Part shown: piece after piece, positions 49,924-59,463 of the stretch
Layout of the letters: each line of letters begins with the position of its first letter
Numbering within the stretch: the first letter of the stretch is position 1
Assembly (NCBI RefSeq): GCF_029894125.1
Contig: NZ_JARXYZ010000029.1
Span: 42,153-106,152, forward strand
Length of the DNA stretch: 64,000 nucleotides
Origin: Kitasatospora sp. MAA19
GTDB taxonomy: Bacteria; Actinomycetota; Actinomycetes; Streptomycetales; Streptomycetaceae
Direction: 5' to 3'
Notes under the pieces: model-generated
Databases searched by the model: none
What the model saw: only the letters and a program-made list of their open reading frames with translations
What the model was told of the DNA's origin: nothing
Made by a program: the position numbers and the translations under genes

Positions 49924-50555
49924 TCGCCGAAGACAACGCCCTGCTCCGCGAGGGGCTGGTCCTGCTGCTGAACAGCGAGGGGCACGAGGTCTGCGCGACC
50001 GTGGACAACGGCGACGACCTGCTGCCCGCGCTGCTCGAACACCGCCCGGACGTCGCCGTGGTGGACGTCCGGCTGCCGCCGACGTTCCGCGACGAGGGCC
50101 TGCGGGCCGTGGTCGAGGCCCGCAAGCAGATGCCCAACCTGCCCGTCCTGGTGCTCTCGCAGTACGTCGAGCGGGCGTACGCCACGGAGTTGCTCGCGCA
50201 GAGCGCCTCCGGGGTCGGCTACCTGCTGAAGGACCGGGTGGGGCGCGCCGAGGAGTTCCTGCACGCCCTGGAGCGGGTCGCCGACGGCGGCACGGCGATG
50301 GACCCGGAGGTCATCTCGCAGTTGATGGTCCGTCGGGCCGGCGACGACCCGCTGTCCTCGCTGACCCAGCGCGAGCGCGAGGTCCTGGCGCTGATGGCGG
50401 AGGGACGCAACAACGGCACCATCGCCGAGATGCTGTTCATCGCGGAGAGTTCGGTGAACAAGCACATCGGCAACATCTTCGCCAAGCTGAACATGCCGAC
50501 GCCGGACAGCGGCCACCGCCGGGTGCTCGCCGTACTCACCTACCTGCGGGCCTGA
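49911..50555 (+). CDS. LuxR/NarL-family response regulator
   Basis: 214 residues. Receiver domain with the phospho-acceptor Asp in VAVVDVRLPP and acidic pocket IAEDN; LuxR helix-turn-helix at the C-terminus (LTQREREVLALMAEGRNNGTIAEMLFIAESSVNKHIGN, given here as motif). The start codon overlaps the kinase stop (ATGCGGATCCTGA), so the two are coupled. Likely target: the adjacent ABC exporter and/or the NRPS cluster. Confidence 0.92.
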   Translation: MRILIAEDNALLREGLVLLLNSEGHEVCATVDNGDDLLPALLEHRPDVAVVDVRLPPTFRDEGLRAVVEARKQMPNLPVLVLSQYVERAYATELLAQSASGVGYLLKDRVGRAEEFLHALERVADGGTAMDPEVISQLMVRRAGDDPLSSLTQREREVLALMAEGRNNGTIAEMLFIAESSVNKHIGNIFAKLNMPTPDSGHRRVLAVLTYLRA

Positions 50556-50570
50556 GCGGTCGGACACACC

Positions 50571-50605
50571 GGAAGGGGCGGCGCCGGTCCGGCGCCGCCC
50601 CTTCC
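50571..50605. terminator. bidirectional terminator between convergent genes
   Basis: Perfect 15-bp arms GGAAGGGGCGGCGCC (50571-50585) and complement (50591-50605) around a 5-nt loop, exactly between the response regulator stop (plus) and the MFS stop (minus). Confidence 0.85.
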
Positions 50606-50619
50606 TCGTGCCCGCCGCC

Positions 50620-51951
50620 TCAACTCCCGGTCTGGTCCCCCCGGTTGTCGGGCAGGGCGGGGAAGGCGCGCACCGCGGGGGTGACGGCCACGCCCAGTGC
50701 GATCAGCAGGAACGCCGCCGCACAGCTCAGAACGGTGGGCACCGTGTGCACGGTCTCCAGCAGCAGCCCGCAGAGCAGCGGGCCGAGCGCCGCGGCGGCG
50801 CCCATCGAGACCCCGATCAGGCCGGCCAGCCGGCCGCGCATGGCGTCCGGCGTGACCATCATCTGATGGCCCGCCACCAACGCGGTGGCGGTCGGCGCGA
50901 GGAACGCGGCGGCCCCCAGCACCAGCCCGCAGGGCCAGCCGGTCGGCACCACCGCGAGCAGCGGCACCAGCACGGCGGTGGCCCAGGTCAGCACCATCAG
51001 CGCCGTGTACGGCGTCAGCGACCGGCGCAGCCGCCCGGCCGACAGCGCGCCGAGCACCCCGCCGCCGCCGACCAGGGCGCCGATGGCGCCGATCTCGGCG
51101 CCGGGCCGGCCGTCCTGCTGGGCCATCACCACCACGGTGATCAGCAGGCCACTGAACACCAGGTTGAAGGCGGTGCCGAGCAGCACGGTGGCCCGCACCG
51201 CCGGGTTGCCGCGCAGCCAGCGCAACCCCGACGCCATCGCCTGCAGCGTGCTCTCGGCCGGGCCGTCGCCGGCCGCGGACGCCTCGGCCCCGCCCGCCCC
51301 GGCCGCGCCGCCGTCCCCCGGTCGCGGCGCCGCCGGCGGCCGCAGGAACAGCAGCGTGACGAAGGCGATCGCGGAGGTGATCGCCTGGGTGAGGAAGGGC
51401 AGCAACCGCTGGAGGCCGTACAGGAATCCACCGATTCCCGGGCCCACGATGGTCGCCAGGTAGTAGCGGGCGGTGTTGCGGGTGACGGCGTCGGCGAGTT
51501 GCGAGGACGGCACGACGCTGGGCAGCAGCGCCTGGTCGGCGGTGCCGAACAGGGAGGTGCACACCCCTTCGACGACCGCCACCACCAGGATCACCGCCAG
51601 CGGCGCGTGGCCGAGCGCCACCAGGAGCGCGAGCAGGCCCAGCGCCGCGGCCCGCCCGAACTCCGAGACCAGCATCAGCGCCTTGCGGCTGACCCGGTCG
51701 GCCAGCGCGCCCGCGGGCAGCGCGGCGAGCGCCCGCGAGCCGGCGATGGCGAACTCGGCCAGCGAGGCCTCGAAAGCGCTGCCGCCGAGCCCGAGCACCA
51801 GCAGCGGGTACGCGATCAGCGTGCCCTGCGCCCCCAGTTGGGAGACCACGTTCGCGGTCCACAACACGTTGTACTCGCGGTTGCGGGACAGCGGCGGCGG
51901 GCCCGGCTCGGCGGCCACGGCGGTGTCGGCCGTCGTGCTGCCCGAGGTCAC
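50620..51951 (-). CDS. MFS exporter
   Basis: 443 residues, about 12 TM helices, with the major-facilitator signature GALADRVSRKALMLVSEFGR between TM2 and TM3. Similar to drug/macrolide and siderophore exporters. GTG 51951 overlaps the dioxygenase stop by 4 nt, so it is the last gene of the leuC-leuD-aminotransferase-dioxygenase operon. A likely product exporter; the substrate is inferred only from position. Confidence 0.88.
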   Translation of the reverse strand: MTSGSTTADTAVAAEPGPPPLSRNREYNVLWTANVVSQLGAQGTLIAYPLLVLGLGGSAFEASLAEFAIAGSRALAALPAGALADRVSRKALMLVSEFGRAAALGLLALLVALGHAPLAVILVVAVVEGVCTSLFGTADQALLPSVVPSSQLADAVTRNTARYYLATIVGPGIGGFLYGLQRLLPFLTQAITSAIAFVTLLFLRPPAAPRPGDGGAAGAGGAEASAAGDGPAESTLQAMASGLRWLRGNPAVRATVLLGTAFNLVFSGLLITVVVMAQQDGRPGAEIGAIGALVGGGGVLGALSAGRLRRSLTPYTALMVLTWATAVLVPLLAVVPTGWPCGLVLGAAAFLAPTATALVAGHQMMVTPDAMRGRLAGLIGVSMGAAAALGPLLCGLLLETVHTVPTVLSCAAAFLLIALGVAVTPAVRAFPALPDNRGDQTGS

Positions 51952-52976
51952 TGCGGCGCGGTCGGCAACGCCACCGCCGGCGCCGACACCCGCTCCACCG
52001 GGCGCAGCTCGGACCACGCGTGCGCCCCGGCCATGCTGACGAACAGGTCCCGCGGCGGGACGAAGGGGGCCCGCCCGTGCGCCACGCTGATGTTGTCCAC
52101 GATCAGGACCTCACCGGTGTGCACGTTGACGTCGATCTGCTGCGCCCGGTACGCGGCCTGGAGCTGCCGGACCACCTCGTCCGGGATCTCGCTGCCGTCC
52201 GCGTAGAAGGTGTTGGTGGGCATCCCCCACGGGCCGTACTCCTCCAGCAGGAAGTCGGCGACGTCCTCGCGCAGGGTGCGGGCGTGGAAGAAGGTCATGT
52301 GGTTGAACCAGGAGCGGACGCCGGTCTCCGGGTGGGTCGCGACGGCCCAGCGCAGCTGGCGGGTCCGCAGGTGGTTGCGTTCCAGCCACTCCAGCTCGAT
52401 GTTGTTGGCGTCACAGTAGGCCTGGACCTCGTCCGGGTCGCTGGTGCCGAACGCCTCCTGCCAGGAGAGGCCGAGGCCGGGGCGGAAGTTGCGGACGAGC
52501 AGGTACCCCTCGCGCTCGAAGCGCTCGGCGGTCTCCTGGGGCAGCCCGCCGTACAGGGCGCGGCAGTCGGCCAGCAGGCTGGCACCGCCGTCCGGCGACT
52601 CCTGGCGGCAGAAGAAGAACAGGTAGCGCGGGACGTTCAGGTTGTACGACTGCTCGGTGTGGAGGAAGATCTCCTCGGTCGCCGGGTGGTCGGTGGCCGT
52701 GAACACCCCGGGGTGCAGCTCGGTCCGCGGCGAGGAGCGCTCGGTGTAGTCGAGCGGCCGGCCGACCACGGCGTTCACGAAGGTGTCCAGCTCCGGCCAT
52801 TCCTGCCAGTCGAAGCCGCTGAGCACCACCGCGCCGTGCTCGGTGATCCGCTCGCGGATGAACGCCCCCTGCTCCTTGCCGAGGTCGACCAGCCTGTTCC
52901 CCCCGGTCTCGGCGGAGATCCCGAGGACCAACCCGTCGTGCCGCGCTTCGGTCGAGATGCTGATGGCGGTTGTCAC
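51948..52976 (-). CDS. TauD-type Fe(II)/2-oxoglutarate dioxygenase (SyrP-like amino-acid hydroxylase)
   Basis: 342 residues. The iron facial triad can be read as the His and Glu of FLHTEQSYN and the distal His in NISVAHGRAPF, with Arg in PRDLF/APFVPPR for 2-oxoglutarate. The pattern (HTEQSYN, FFCRQESPDGGASLLADCR, WFNHMTFFH) resembles SyrP-type enzymes that beta-hydroxylate aspartyl or related residues on NRPS carriers. In this operon it could hydroxylate one residue of the hexapeptide, perhaps an acidic one; I cannot read the substrate. GTG 52976 overlaps the aminotransferase stop. Confidence 0.85.
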   Translation of the reverse strand: MTTAISISTEARHDGLVLGISAETGGNRLVDLGKEQGAFIRERITEHGAVVLSGFDWQEWPELDTFVNAVVGRPLDYTERSSPRTELHPGVFTATDHPATEEIFLHTEQSYNLNVPRYLFFFCRQESPDGGASLLADCRALYGGLPQETAERFEREGYLLVRNFRPGLGLSWQEAFGTSDPDEVQAYCDANNIELEWLERNHLRTRQLRWAVATHPETGVRSWFNHMTFFHARTLREDVADFLLEEYGPWGMPTNTFYADGSEIPDEVVRQLQAAYRAQQIDVNVHTGEVLIVDNISVAHGRAPFVPPRDLFVSMAGAHAWSELRPVERVSAPAVALPTAPQ

Positions 52977-54172
52977 GGAGTGACTCCCTTCTGCGGGCTG
53001 CGGGCGCGAAGCCGCTCGGCAGCGGTGTCGAGGGTGTGGAGTGGACGGTTGAAGGCGATCCGGACGTAGCGCTCGCCATCGGCCGGGTCGACGAAGAACG
53101 AGGTGCCCGGCGCCACCAGCACACCGGTCTCGGCGAGCAGCGTGCGGACGAACCGCGGGCTGGGCTCGTCGGTCAGCCCGTCGATCCGGGCCAGGACGTA
53201 GCAGCCGCCGGCCGGGCGGGTGAAGTCGAAGCCGGCGTCCCGCAGCAGGTCCACGGTGCGGTCGCGCCGCTCGCGCATCCCCTCCGCGTGGTCCCAGCGC
53301 TCCGGCAGCAGCAGGTCCGCATTGGCCGCGGCGTGCTGGAGCGCGGCCGCCGCGCCGCCGGTGGTGGCCACGTGCACCTTGCGCAGCAGGGCGGTGAGCT
53401 CCGGCGCCGCGCGGAGGAAGCCGAGCCGCCAGCCGCTGATCGCGTGGCTCTTGGAGAGGCTGCCGATCACCACGGACCGGTCGGCCAGGCCCTCGATCTC
53501 GGTCACCGAGCGGTAGCCGGCCGGCTCGTAGACGTACCCGGCGTACACCTCGTCCGAGATCACCACGGCGTTCCAGCGGCCGCAGAGCTCGGCGAGCAGG
53601 TCGAGGGTGGCGCGCTCCAGGATGACGCCGGTGGGGTTGGCCGGGCTGTTCACGATGACGGCGCGGGTGCGCGGTCCGAAGGCCGCGGCCAGCTCGTCCG
53701 GGTCGACGCTCCAGTCGGGCGCCCGCAGCCGGACGGGGCGCGGGCGCGCGCCGGTGAGGGCGATGGCGCTGAGGAAGTTCTCGTAGAAGGGCTCGAACAC
53801 GATCACCTCGTCACCGGGGTCGACGAGGGAGAGCAGGGCGACGCCCAGGCCCTCGCTGCCGCCGACGGTGACGGTGATCTCGCTGCCCGGGTCCGGGGCG
53901 CCGGGCAGACCGGCGGCGATCCGCTCGCGCAGCAGCGGCACCCCGGCCGGGTCCTGGTACTGGTGGATGCCGGCGCGCAGCGCGGCCACCGCCGCCTCGA
54001 CCAGCTCCGGCGGCGTGTCGGGGTAGGCCGGAGTGCCGACCGCGAGGTCGACCGTGCCCGGGGGCAGGCCCTCCAGGAGCAGCGAGGCCAGCCCGCCGCC
54101 GGGCATCCCGCCCACCCGCTCGGCGCCCAGGGCGCGGCGGGCCGGGGTGTCACGGTGCGTGGTCGCACTCAT
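52973..54172 (-). CDS. class I PLP-dependent aminotransferase
   Basis: 399 residues, fold type I. PLP-lysine region IGSLSKSHAISGWRLGFL, NPTGV substrate/cofactor motif (VNSPANPTGV), DEVYAGYVY and the carboxylate-binding Arg in YVRIAFNR. Overlaps leuD by 4 nt and the dioxygenase by 4 nt. Next to LeuC/LeuD copies, its obvious job is to convert the elongated 2-oxo acid to the amino acid; an alternative is a capreomycidine- or enduracididine-type enzyme, which share this fold. Confidence 0.85.
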   Translation of the reverse strand: MSATTHRDTPARRALGAERVGGMPGGGLASLLLEGLPPGTVDLAVGTPAYPDTPPELVEAAVAALRAGIHQYQDPAGVPLLRERIAAGLPGAPDPGSEITVTVGGSEGLGVALLSLVDPGDEVIVFEPFYENFLSAIALTGARPRPVRLRAPDWSVDPDELAAAFGPRTRAVIVNSPANPTGVILERATLDLLAELCGRWNAVVISDEVYAGYVYEPAGYRSVTEIEGLADRSVVIGSLSKSHAISGWRLGFLRAAPELTALLRKVHVATTGGAAAALQHAAANADLLLPERWDHAEGMRERRDRTVDLLRDAGFDFTRPAGGCYVLARIDGLTDEPSPRFVRTLLAETGVLVAPGTSFFVDPADGERYVRIAFNRPLHTLDTAAERLRARSPQKGVTP

Positions 54173-54798
54173 GCGCCCACCTCGCTTCGCTCGGTCCGGT
54201 CGAAGGCGCCGCGCGGGATCTCGGGCAGCCAGGCCGGGCGGCGCGCCTCGTACGCCTCGATGTCCTCGTTCCTGAGCAGGGTCGCCGCGATCACGTCCTG
54301 CCCTTCGAGCAGCCGGGCCCGGGCCCGTTCGTCGACCGTGAACGGGTGTTCGCCGCCGGGCCGGCGCAGCAGGCCCGCCCGCAGGTCCACGGTGACCCGC
54401 AGGCCCTCGGCGGACTCCGCGAGGGCCATCAGCTCCTCGACCACGGGGGTCGGCAGGTCGACCGGGACGAGCCCGTTGTTGAGGGCGTTGCGGCGGAAGA
54501 TGTCGCCGAAGCCGGTGGCCACGACGGCGCGGAAGCCCCAGTCGCGCAGCGCCCAGACGGCGTGTTCGCGGGAGCTGCCGATGCCGAAGTCCCGGCCGGC
54601 CAGCAGGACCGTGGCGTCCGCGTACTGCGGCTGCTCCAGGACGAAGCCGTCCTCGGCGCGCCAGCGGGCGAAGAGCGCGTCCTCGTAGCCGCTCTTGACG
54701 ACCCGCTTGCAGAACTCGGCGGGCAGGATCTGGTCGGTGTCGACGTCGTCGCGGCGCAGGGCGACCGCGCGACCGTGGTGTTCGACGAAGGGTTCCAT
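54169..54798 (-). CDS. leuD: isopropylmalate isomerase small subunit (LeuD)
   Basis: 209 residues, normal for LeuD. Signatures VDTDQILPAEF, RDFGIGSSREHAVWAL and FGDIFRRNALNNGLVPV. The partner LeuC gene lies 34 bp upstream. The TGA overlaps the aminotransferase ATG. Position in a biosynthetic operon, away from leuB, points to a pathway-specific pair. Confidence 0.92.
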   Translation of the reverse strand: MEPFVEHHGRAVALRRDDVDTDQILPAEFCKRVVKSGYEDALFARWRAEDGFVLEQPQYADATVLLAGRDFGIGSSREHAVWALRDWGFRAVVATGFGDIFRRNALNNGLVPVDLPTPVVEELMALAESAEGLRVTVDLRAGLLRRPGGEHPFTVDERARARLLEGQDVIAATLLRNEDIEAYEARRPAWLPEIPRGAFDRTERSEVGA

Positions 54799-54832
54799 AC
54801 TGAGCTCGTCCTCTCTCCGGCCGGGCCGGCTG

Positions 54833-56233
<1,401 letters not shown>

Positions 56234-56553
56234 CGTCGTCCCTTTCTCCCCTGCACTACCCGTGCACCACGACCCTGAGGCGGAACGCCGGGTACCGCCT
56301 GCCGTCCGGCCGTACGGATCTCAGCCTCCATGCCGCCGCCCACCGCCCACCACGTCTTTAAGCCGGTGCGAAAACGCCCAGGACAGGCGATCACGTGCAC
56401 GAAGAAAGGTGCAGAGAACTGCACCTCGGATCGGAAGTAAGCCCCCATGAAATCGGCTTCGCCCGGCCTCAGGATGGAGTCATCGAAGGCGGAACCAACG
56501 CCAGGACGACGGGCAGACAGATCATCGGATCCCACGGGAGCCAGGGAGGAAGC
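56234..56553. promoter_or_regulatory. divergent region between leuC operon and lipoprotein gene
   Basis: 320 bp without a convincing gene. It contains the 20-bp palindrome at 56407-56426 and short GTGCAC elements (GATCACGTGCACGAAG just before it). The region must hold promoters for leuC (minus) and the lipoprotein (plus). Confidence 0.55.
56407..56426. promoter_or_regulatory. 20-bp palindromic operator candidate, copy 1
   Basis: AGGTGCAG-AGAA-CTGCACCT, perfect 8-bp arms around a 4-nt spacer. An identical copy is at 57460-57479. It lies 128 bp upstream of the lipoprotein gene and 174 bp upstream of leuC, so it may control either. Confidence 0.7.
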
Positions 56554-56982
56554 ATGTACCCGATGCGGAGGAGCCGCGGGGCCGAGCCCGGAGGCCGGCG
56601 GAGCAGGACGGTCGTGCTGACCCTGGCCGCCGTCCTCCTGGTCGGCGCCGGAACGTCCGCCTGTGAGGTCAGCACCAAGGCCGCCGACCGGATCGAGCTG
56701 TGCGCGAAGATCTTCGGCAAGACCTTCACCGATCCGTTCCCGGACAACGTGGAGGAGGCCCGCAAGAAGATGCGCGACCGGGCCGACGAGCTCGACGGGC
56801 TGGCCAAGCAGGCCGGGGACGACAAGCTCCGCAATGCGATCCACTCGACCGCCGAGAAGATGCGCAACGCCGACATCCGGGAGAAGGGTACGGCGCGCAC
56901 CGTGGTGGGTTACATCGGTGAGCAGAACGACCGCATCAAGGAACTGCGCCAGACCTGCCTCGACCACCACGACTACCCGTGA
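56554..56982 (+). CDS. small predicted lipoprotein
   Basis: 142 residues. ATG 56554 follows GGGAGGA at ideal spacing. The N-terminus MYPMRRSRGAEPGGRR is basic, followed by a hydrophobic stretch and a plausible lipobox ending GTSAC, so it should be exported and lipid-anchored. The mature part is about 105 residues, charged and probably helical (EEARKKMRDRADELDGLAKQ), with two further Cys residues (ELCAKI and RQTCLDHH) that could form a disulfide. I do not recognise the family. The palindrome copy 1 is in its upstream region. Confidence 0.75.
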   Translation: MYPMRRSRGAEPGGRRSRTVVLTLAAVLLVGAGTSACEVSTKAADRIELCAKIFGKTFTDPFPDNVEEARKKMRDRADELDGLAKQAGDDKLRNAIHSTAEKMRNADIREKGTARTVVGYIGEQNDRIKELRQTCLDHHDYP

Positions 56983-57006
56983 GGACTGGGCTTCCGAACC
57001 AGCGTC

Positions 57007-57136
57007 ACCGTTGAGGCTCCCATGGAGCCCACGGTGATCCCAGACCGGAATCGGTGAACAGGGCACTAACAGTTCCCCCACCGATTCCCTTGGCCGGGCC
57101 CCTCGTTGGGTCCCCCGTCTTCCGAGGGGCCCGGCC
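57007..57136 (+). terminator. leader with three successive hairpins
   Basis: Three inverted repeats lie between the lipoprotein stop and the next small gene: CACCGT...ACGGTG around 57007-57033; GGAATCGGTG (57047-57056) with CACCGATTCC (57079-57088); and a perfect 14-bp stem GGCCGGGCCCCTCG (57092-57105) with its complement (57123-57136) around a 17-nt loop. The last is probably a terminator or attenuator placed 37 nt before the ATG of the 36-residue peptide gene. No T-run follows. Confidence 0.6.
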
Positions 57137-57173
57137 GTAAATCTCCCCGTACCAATACAAGCCAGGAGCAGTC

Positions 57174-57284
57174 ATGCCCGATTCGACCGGCTGGAAGCCC
57201 ACTAAGGAACGCCCGATGTGGCCCTGGGTCGTCCTCGCGGTGGTCGCCGTTGGCGTTCTGATCAACGTGCTTATCACGATCTGA
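57174..57284 (+). CDS. 36-residue single-TM membrane peptide
   Basis: Translation starts at ATG 57174, with GGAG 6 nt upstream, and ends at TGA 57282-57284. The peptide has a polar N-terminus MPDSTGWKPTKERP, then a continuous hydrophobic run WPWVVLAVVAVGVLIN to the C-terminus, long enough for one membrane helix. Small, Trp-flanked TM peptides like this are usually accessory subunits or regulators. It lies between strong hairpins on both sides, so it may be transcribed separately. No family is recognised. Confidence 0.65.
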   Translation: MPDSTGWKPTKERPMWPWVVLAVVAVGVLINVLITI

Positions 57285-57395
57285 CGAGCAGATCGAATCC
57301 GCACCTGAGGAACTTCCGCGCTCTTGGCAGGTAGGCCGAGGGCGCGGACCCACGTCCGGCGTGACTCCGACCCCGTTGGCCCCTCGCGTCACACC

Positions 57396-57425
57396 CGTCA
57401 CTCGGGCCACCCGGCCCGAGTGACG
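57396..57425. terminator. 13-bp stem hairpin after the small membrane peptide
   Basis: CGTCACTCGGGCC (57396-57408) pairs perfectly with GGCCCGAGTGACG (57413-57425) around the loop ACCC. It stands 112 bp after the small gene and 35 bp before palindrome copy 2, so it separates the two transcription units. Confidence 0.65.
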
Positions 57426-57459
57426 CGGGTAGACCCGAGTCGAGCAGGCTATCTGGATC

Positions 57460-57479
57460 AGGTGCAGAGAACTGCACCT
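57460..57479. promoter_or_regulatory. 20-bp palindromic operator candidate, copy 2
   Basis: Identical to the sequence at 56407-56426 in all 20 positions. It is 168 bp upstream of the paralogue gene starting at 57648. The exact identity, including the 4-nt AGAA spacer, suggests a single regulator binding both. Confidence 0.7.
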
Positions 57480-57647
57480 TCGAACTGGCGAAGACTCGAC
57501 TGTCACCCCCCTAAAGCGGGACGTAGCGTAGTCGGTACGGGAACCGGCATGACCATGTCGAGCTTGCGGTCACGCAAGTCCGCTCATCCACCTCACCGTG
57601 GACCCCGGCTCCCGACCCGCATACGTCAACGGCATTCTGGGGGACTC

Positions 57648-58325
57648 GTGCCACGTCTGCACTTCACATCGGCAAGCCTGTTGAGAACGCGTATCATGCC
57701 GACCCCTGACTGGGTCAGCGAATCACTCTTCGCCCTGGATCTGCTCTCTTCCCGGCACCGCCAGGCGAAACGCCGACTCCGATGGCATAAGACCCGTCCG
57801 GCCGGGCCGGCCCGTCGGCTGGGCCCCGCCCACCGCCTCGGGTCCACTCAACGGCTCGTCGAACTCGCCCGAACCATCCGCCCGTTCCCCGACCTGGACG
57901 CCATGGTCCGGCGCGCCCGCCGCACCGGAGACGACGCGGACACGCGTCTGCTCCGGGACCTGGAGTCCTTCTACCGCATCGTGGTCGCCCCACATTGGGA
58001 CGTGATCTCCCTCACGGTTCAGAGCGACCGCAAGAAGCGGCTGGAAATCCTCCATGACTGCGGCGCCCGCGGCCTGCTGAGCACCCTTCACCCCGCCGTC
58101 CGGCTCTCCACCTGCTCCCTGGAGATACCCGGACAGAGCGAGGACGTACAACTGGAGGAATGCGGACTGACGATTGCGCCGTCCTACTTCCTGGCGCCCG
58201 ATTCGCCGGTCCTGGTGGACGACCACACCATTGCCGACGGACCGACACTCTTCTATCCCATTCTCCCCGACGGACCGGCCTGTACGACCGAGGACGCGAT
58301 CGAAGCGGCAGCGATGCCGGCCTGA
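57648..58325 (+). CDS. regulator-like protein lacking the DNA-binding domain
   Basis: 225 residues. The start VPRLHFTSASLL is supported by GGGGGA upstream and by alignment with MRRIFFSPASLA of the next gene. The two proteins share a scattered but clear pattern along their length (RTIRPFPDL/RTVRPFPDL; LLSTLHPA; LTIAPSYFL/LEIAPSLFL; FYPI/LYPI). This one stops where the ArsR-type winged helix starts in its neighbour, so it has only the sensory half. It could be a regulator-modulating partner by heterodimerisation, or an evolutionary remnant. A 54-bp gap separates it from the next gene. Confidence 0.8.
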   Translation: MPRLHFTSASLLRTRIMPTPDWVSESLFALDLLSSRHRQAKRRLRWHKTRPAGPARRLGPAHRLGSTQRLVELARTIRPFPDLDAMVRRARRTGDDADTRLLRDLESFYRIVVAPHWDVISLTVQSDRKKRLEILHDCGARGLLSTLHPAVRLSTCSLEIPGQSEDVQLEECGLTIAPSYFLAPDSPVLVDDHTIADGPTLFYPILPDGPACTTEDAIEAAAMPA

Positions 58326-58379
58326 GACCGATCACCTCCGATCACGACAGCGTCGGCACCTTCAAGGGGGAACACCGAA

Positions 58380-59249
58380 ATGCGACGCATATTCTTCAGT
58401 CCGGCGAGCCTGGCCAAGGTATCGTCAGCCGCCCACCTGGATCCGATGAGAGAGGCGCTCTGCGCCCTGGAAACCTTCGCGACGGGCGGCGGAGGCCCCG
58501 TCTTCCATTCCTGGCGCCGACGGGTCGCGGGTGAACGGGACGGCCGCGCGCTGGCCGAACTCGCCCGCACCGTCCGCCCTTTCCCCGATCTCTACCGAAT
58601 CCTCGAAAACTCCTCCGCGGCCGGATCCGGAAACGAATTCCGCCCGCGGGTTCTGCGCGACCTGGAGACATTCCATCGCATCGCGGTGGAACCGTACTGG
58701 AGCCAGGTCTCCACCCTGCTCGAAGTGGACCGGAACGCCCGGGCCCAGATCATGATGAGCGGCGGCGTCGACCAACTGCTCAGCACGCTGCACCCGGCGA
58801 TCCGCTGGCGCCCCCCGGTGCTGGAGGTCCCCGGGACGGGGCACGACATCAAGCTGGAGTCGACCGGCCTGGAGATCGCCCCGTCACTGTTCCTGTTCTC
58901 CCGGTCGCCGATCCTGGTCGAACAGCAGGGCGACCGGCCCTTACTGCTGCTTTACCCGATCCCCGTCCCGCGCGAGCGGGAGAACCTCTGGGATCCGGCA
59001 CCCGACGGCGAGCAGGCCCTGGGGGCCCTGCTGGGCCGCACCCGGGCGGCCGTCCTGCAGGTGCTGACGACCACCTGCACCACCACCGAGGTCGGCGAGC
59101 TGGTGGGCATCTCCACCGCCGCGGCGAGCCAGCACACCGCGGTCCTGCGGGCCGCCGGCCTCATCACCACCCTGCGCTCGCTCAACAAAGTCCACCACAC
59201 CCTGACCCCCCTGGGCGGGGCGCTTCTCCGTGGGGATCCACTGGTCTGA
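58380..59249 (+). CDS. ArsR-type winged-helix regulator with N-terminal sensory domain (DUF5937-like)
   Basis: 289 residues. The N-terminal 210 residues form the domain shared with the preceding gene. The C-terminal part is a winged helix (AAVLQVLTTTCTTTEVGELVGISTAAASQHTAVLRAAGLI) typical of ArsR-like regulators found widely in actinomycetes. No metal-binding Cys pair is seen. ATG 58380 has GGGGGA upstream. It is a plausible binder of the 20-bp palindromes, but I cannot show this from sequence. Confidence 0.85.
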   Translation: MRRIFFSPASLAKVSSAAHLDPMREALCALETFATGGGGPVFHSWRRRVAGERDGRALAELARTVRPFPDLYRILENSSAAGSGNEFRPRVLRDLETFHRIAVEPYWSQVSTLLEVDRNARAQIMMSGGVDQLLSTLHPAIRWRPPVLEVPGTGHDIKLESTGLEIAPSLFLFSRSPILVEQQGDRPLLLLYPIPVPRERENLWDPAPDGEQALGALLGRTRAAVLQVLTTTCTTTEVGELVGISTAAASQHTAVLRAAGLITTLRSLNKVHHTLTPLGGALLRGDPLV

Positions 59250-59463
59250 CAATTCGCCCTATACCGACGATTCTCGGAGTAACGAACCGGCAACACATTG
59301 CTACGCACGATCCGGATCTGACACGGATGGTCTAGGAAAGTGCACCATACATACGGATGCGGGCAGCATGGCCTAAACCCATTACGAGCGAGTAGGTTCA
59401 GGGCATGCAAGCACGATGCCTTGTCGCCGCACGCATCAATTACGGAAGCCTGGGAGCCGATTC
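59250..59463 (+). promoter_or_regulatory. AT-rich intergenic region
   Basis: 214 bp without a gene, clearly less GC-rich than the surroundings. It contains GAAAGTGCACCATACATACGG around 59335-59355 (a GTGCAC element related to but not matching the palindrome) and probably the promoter of the ABC-like gene. Confidence 0.5.
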
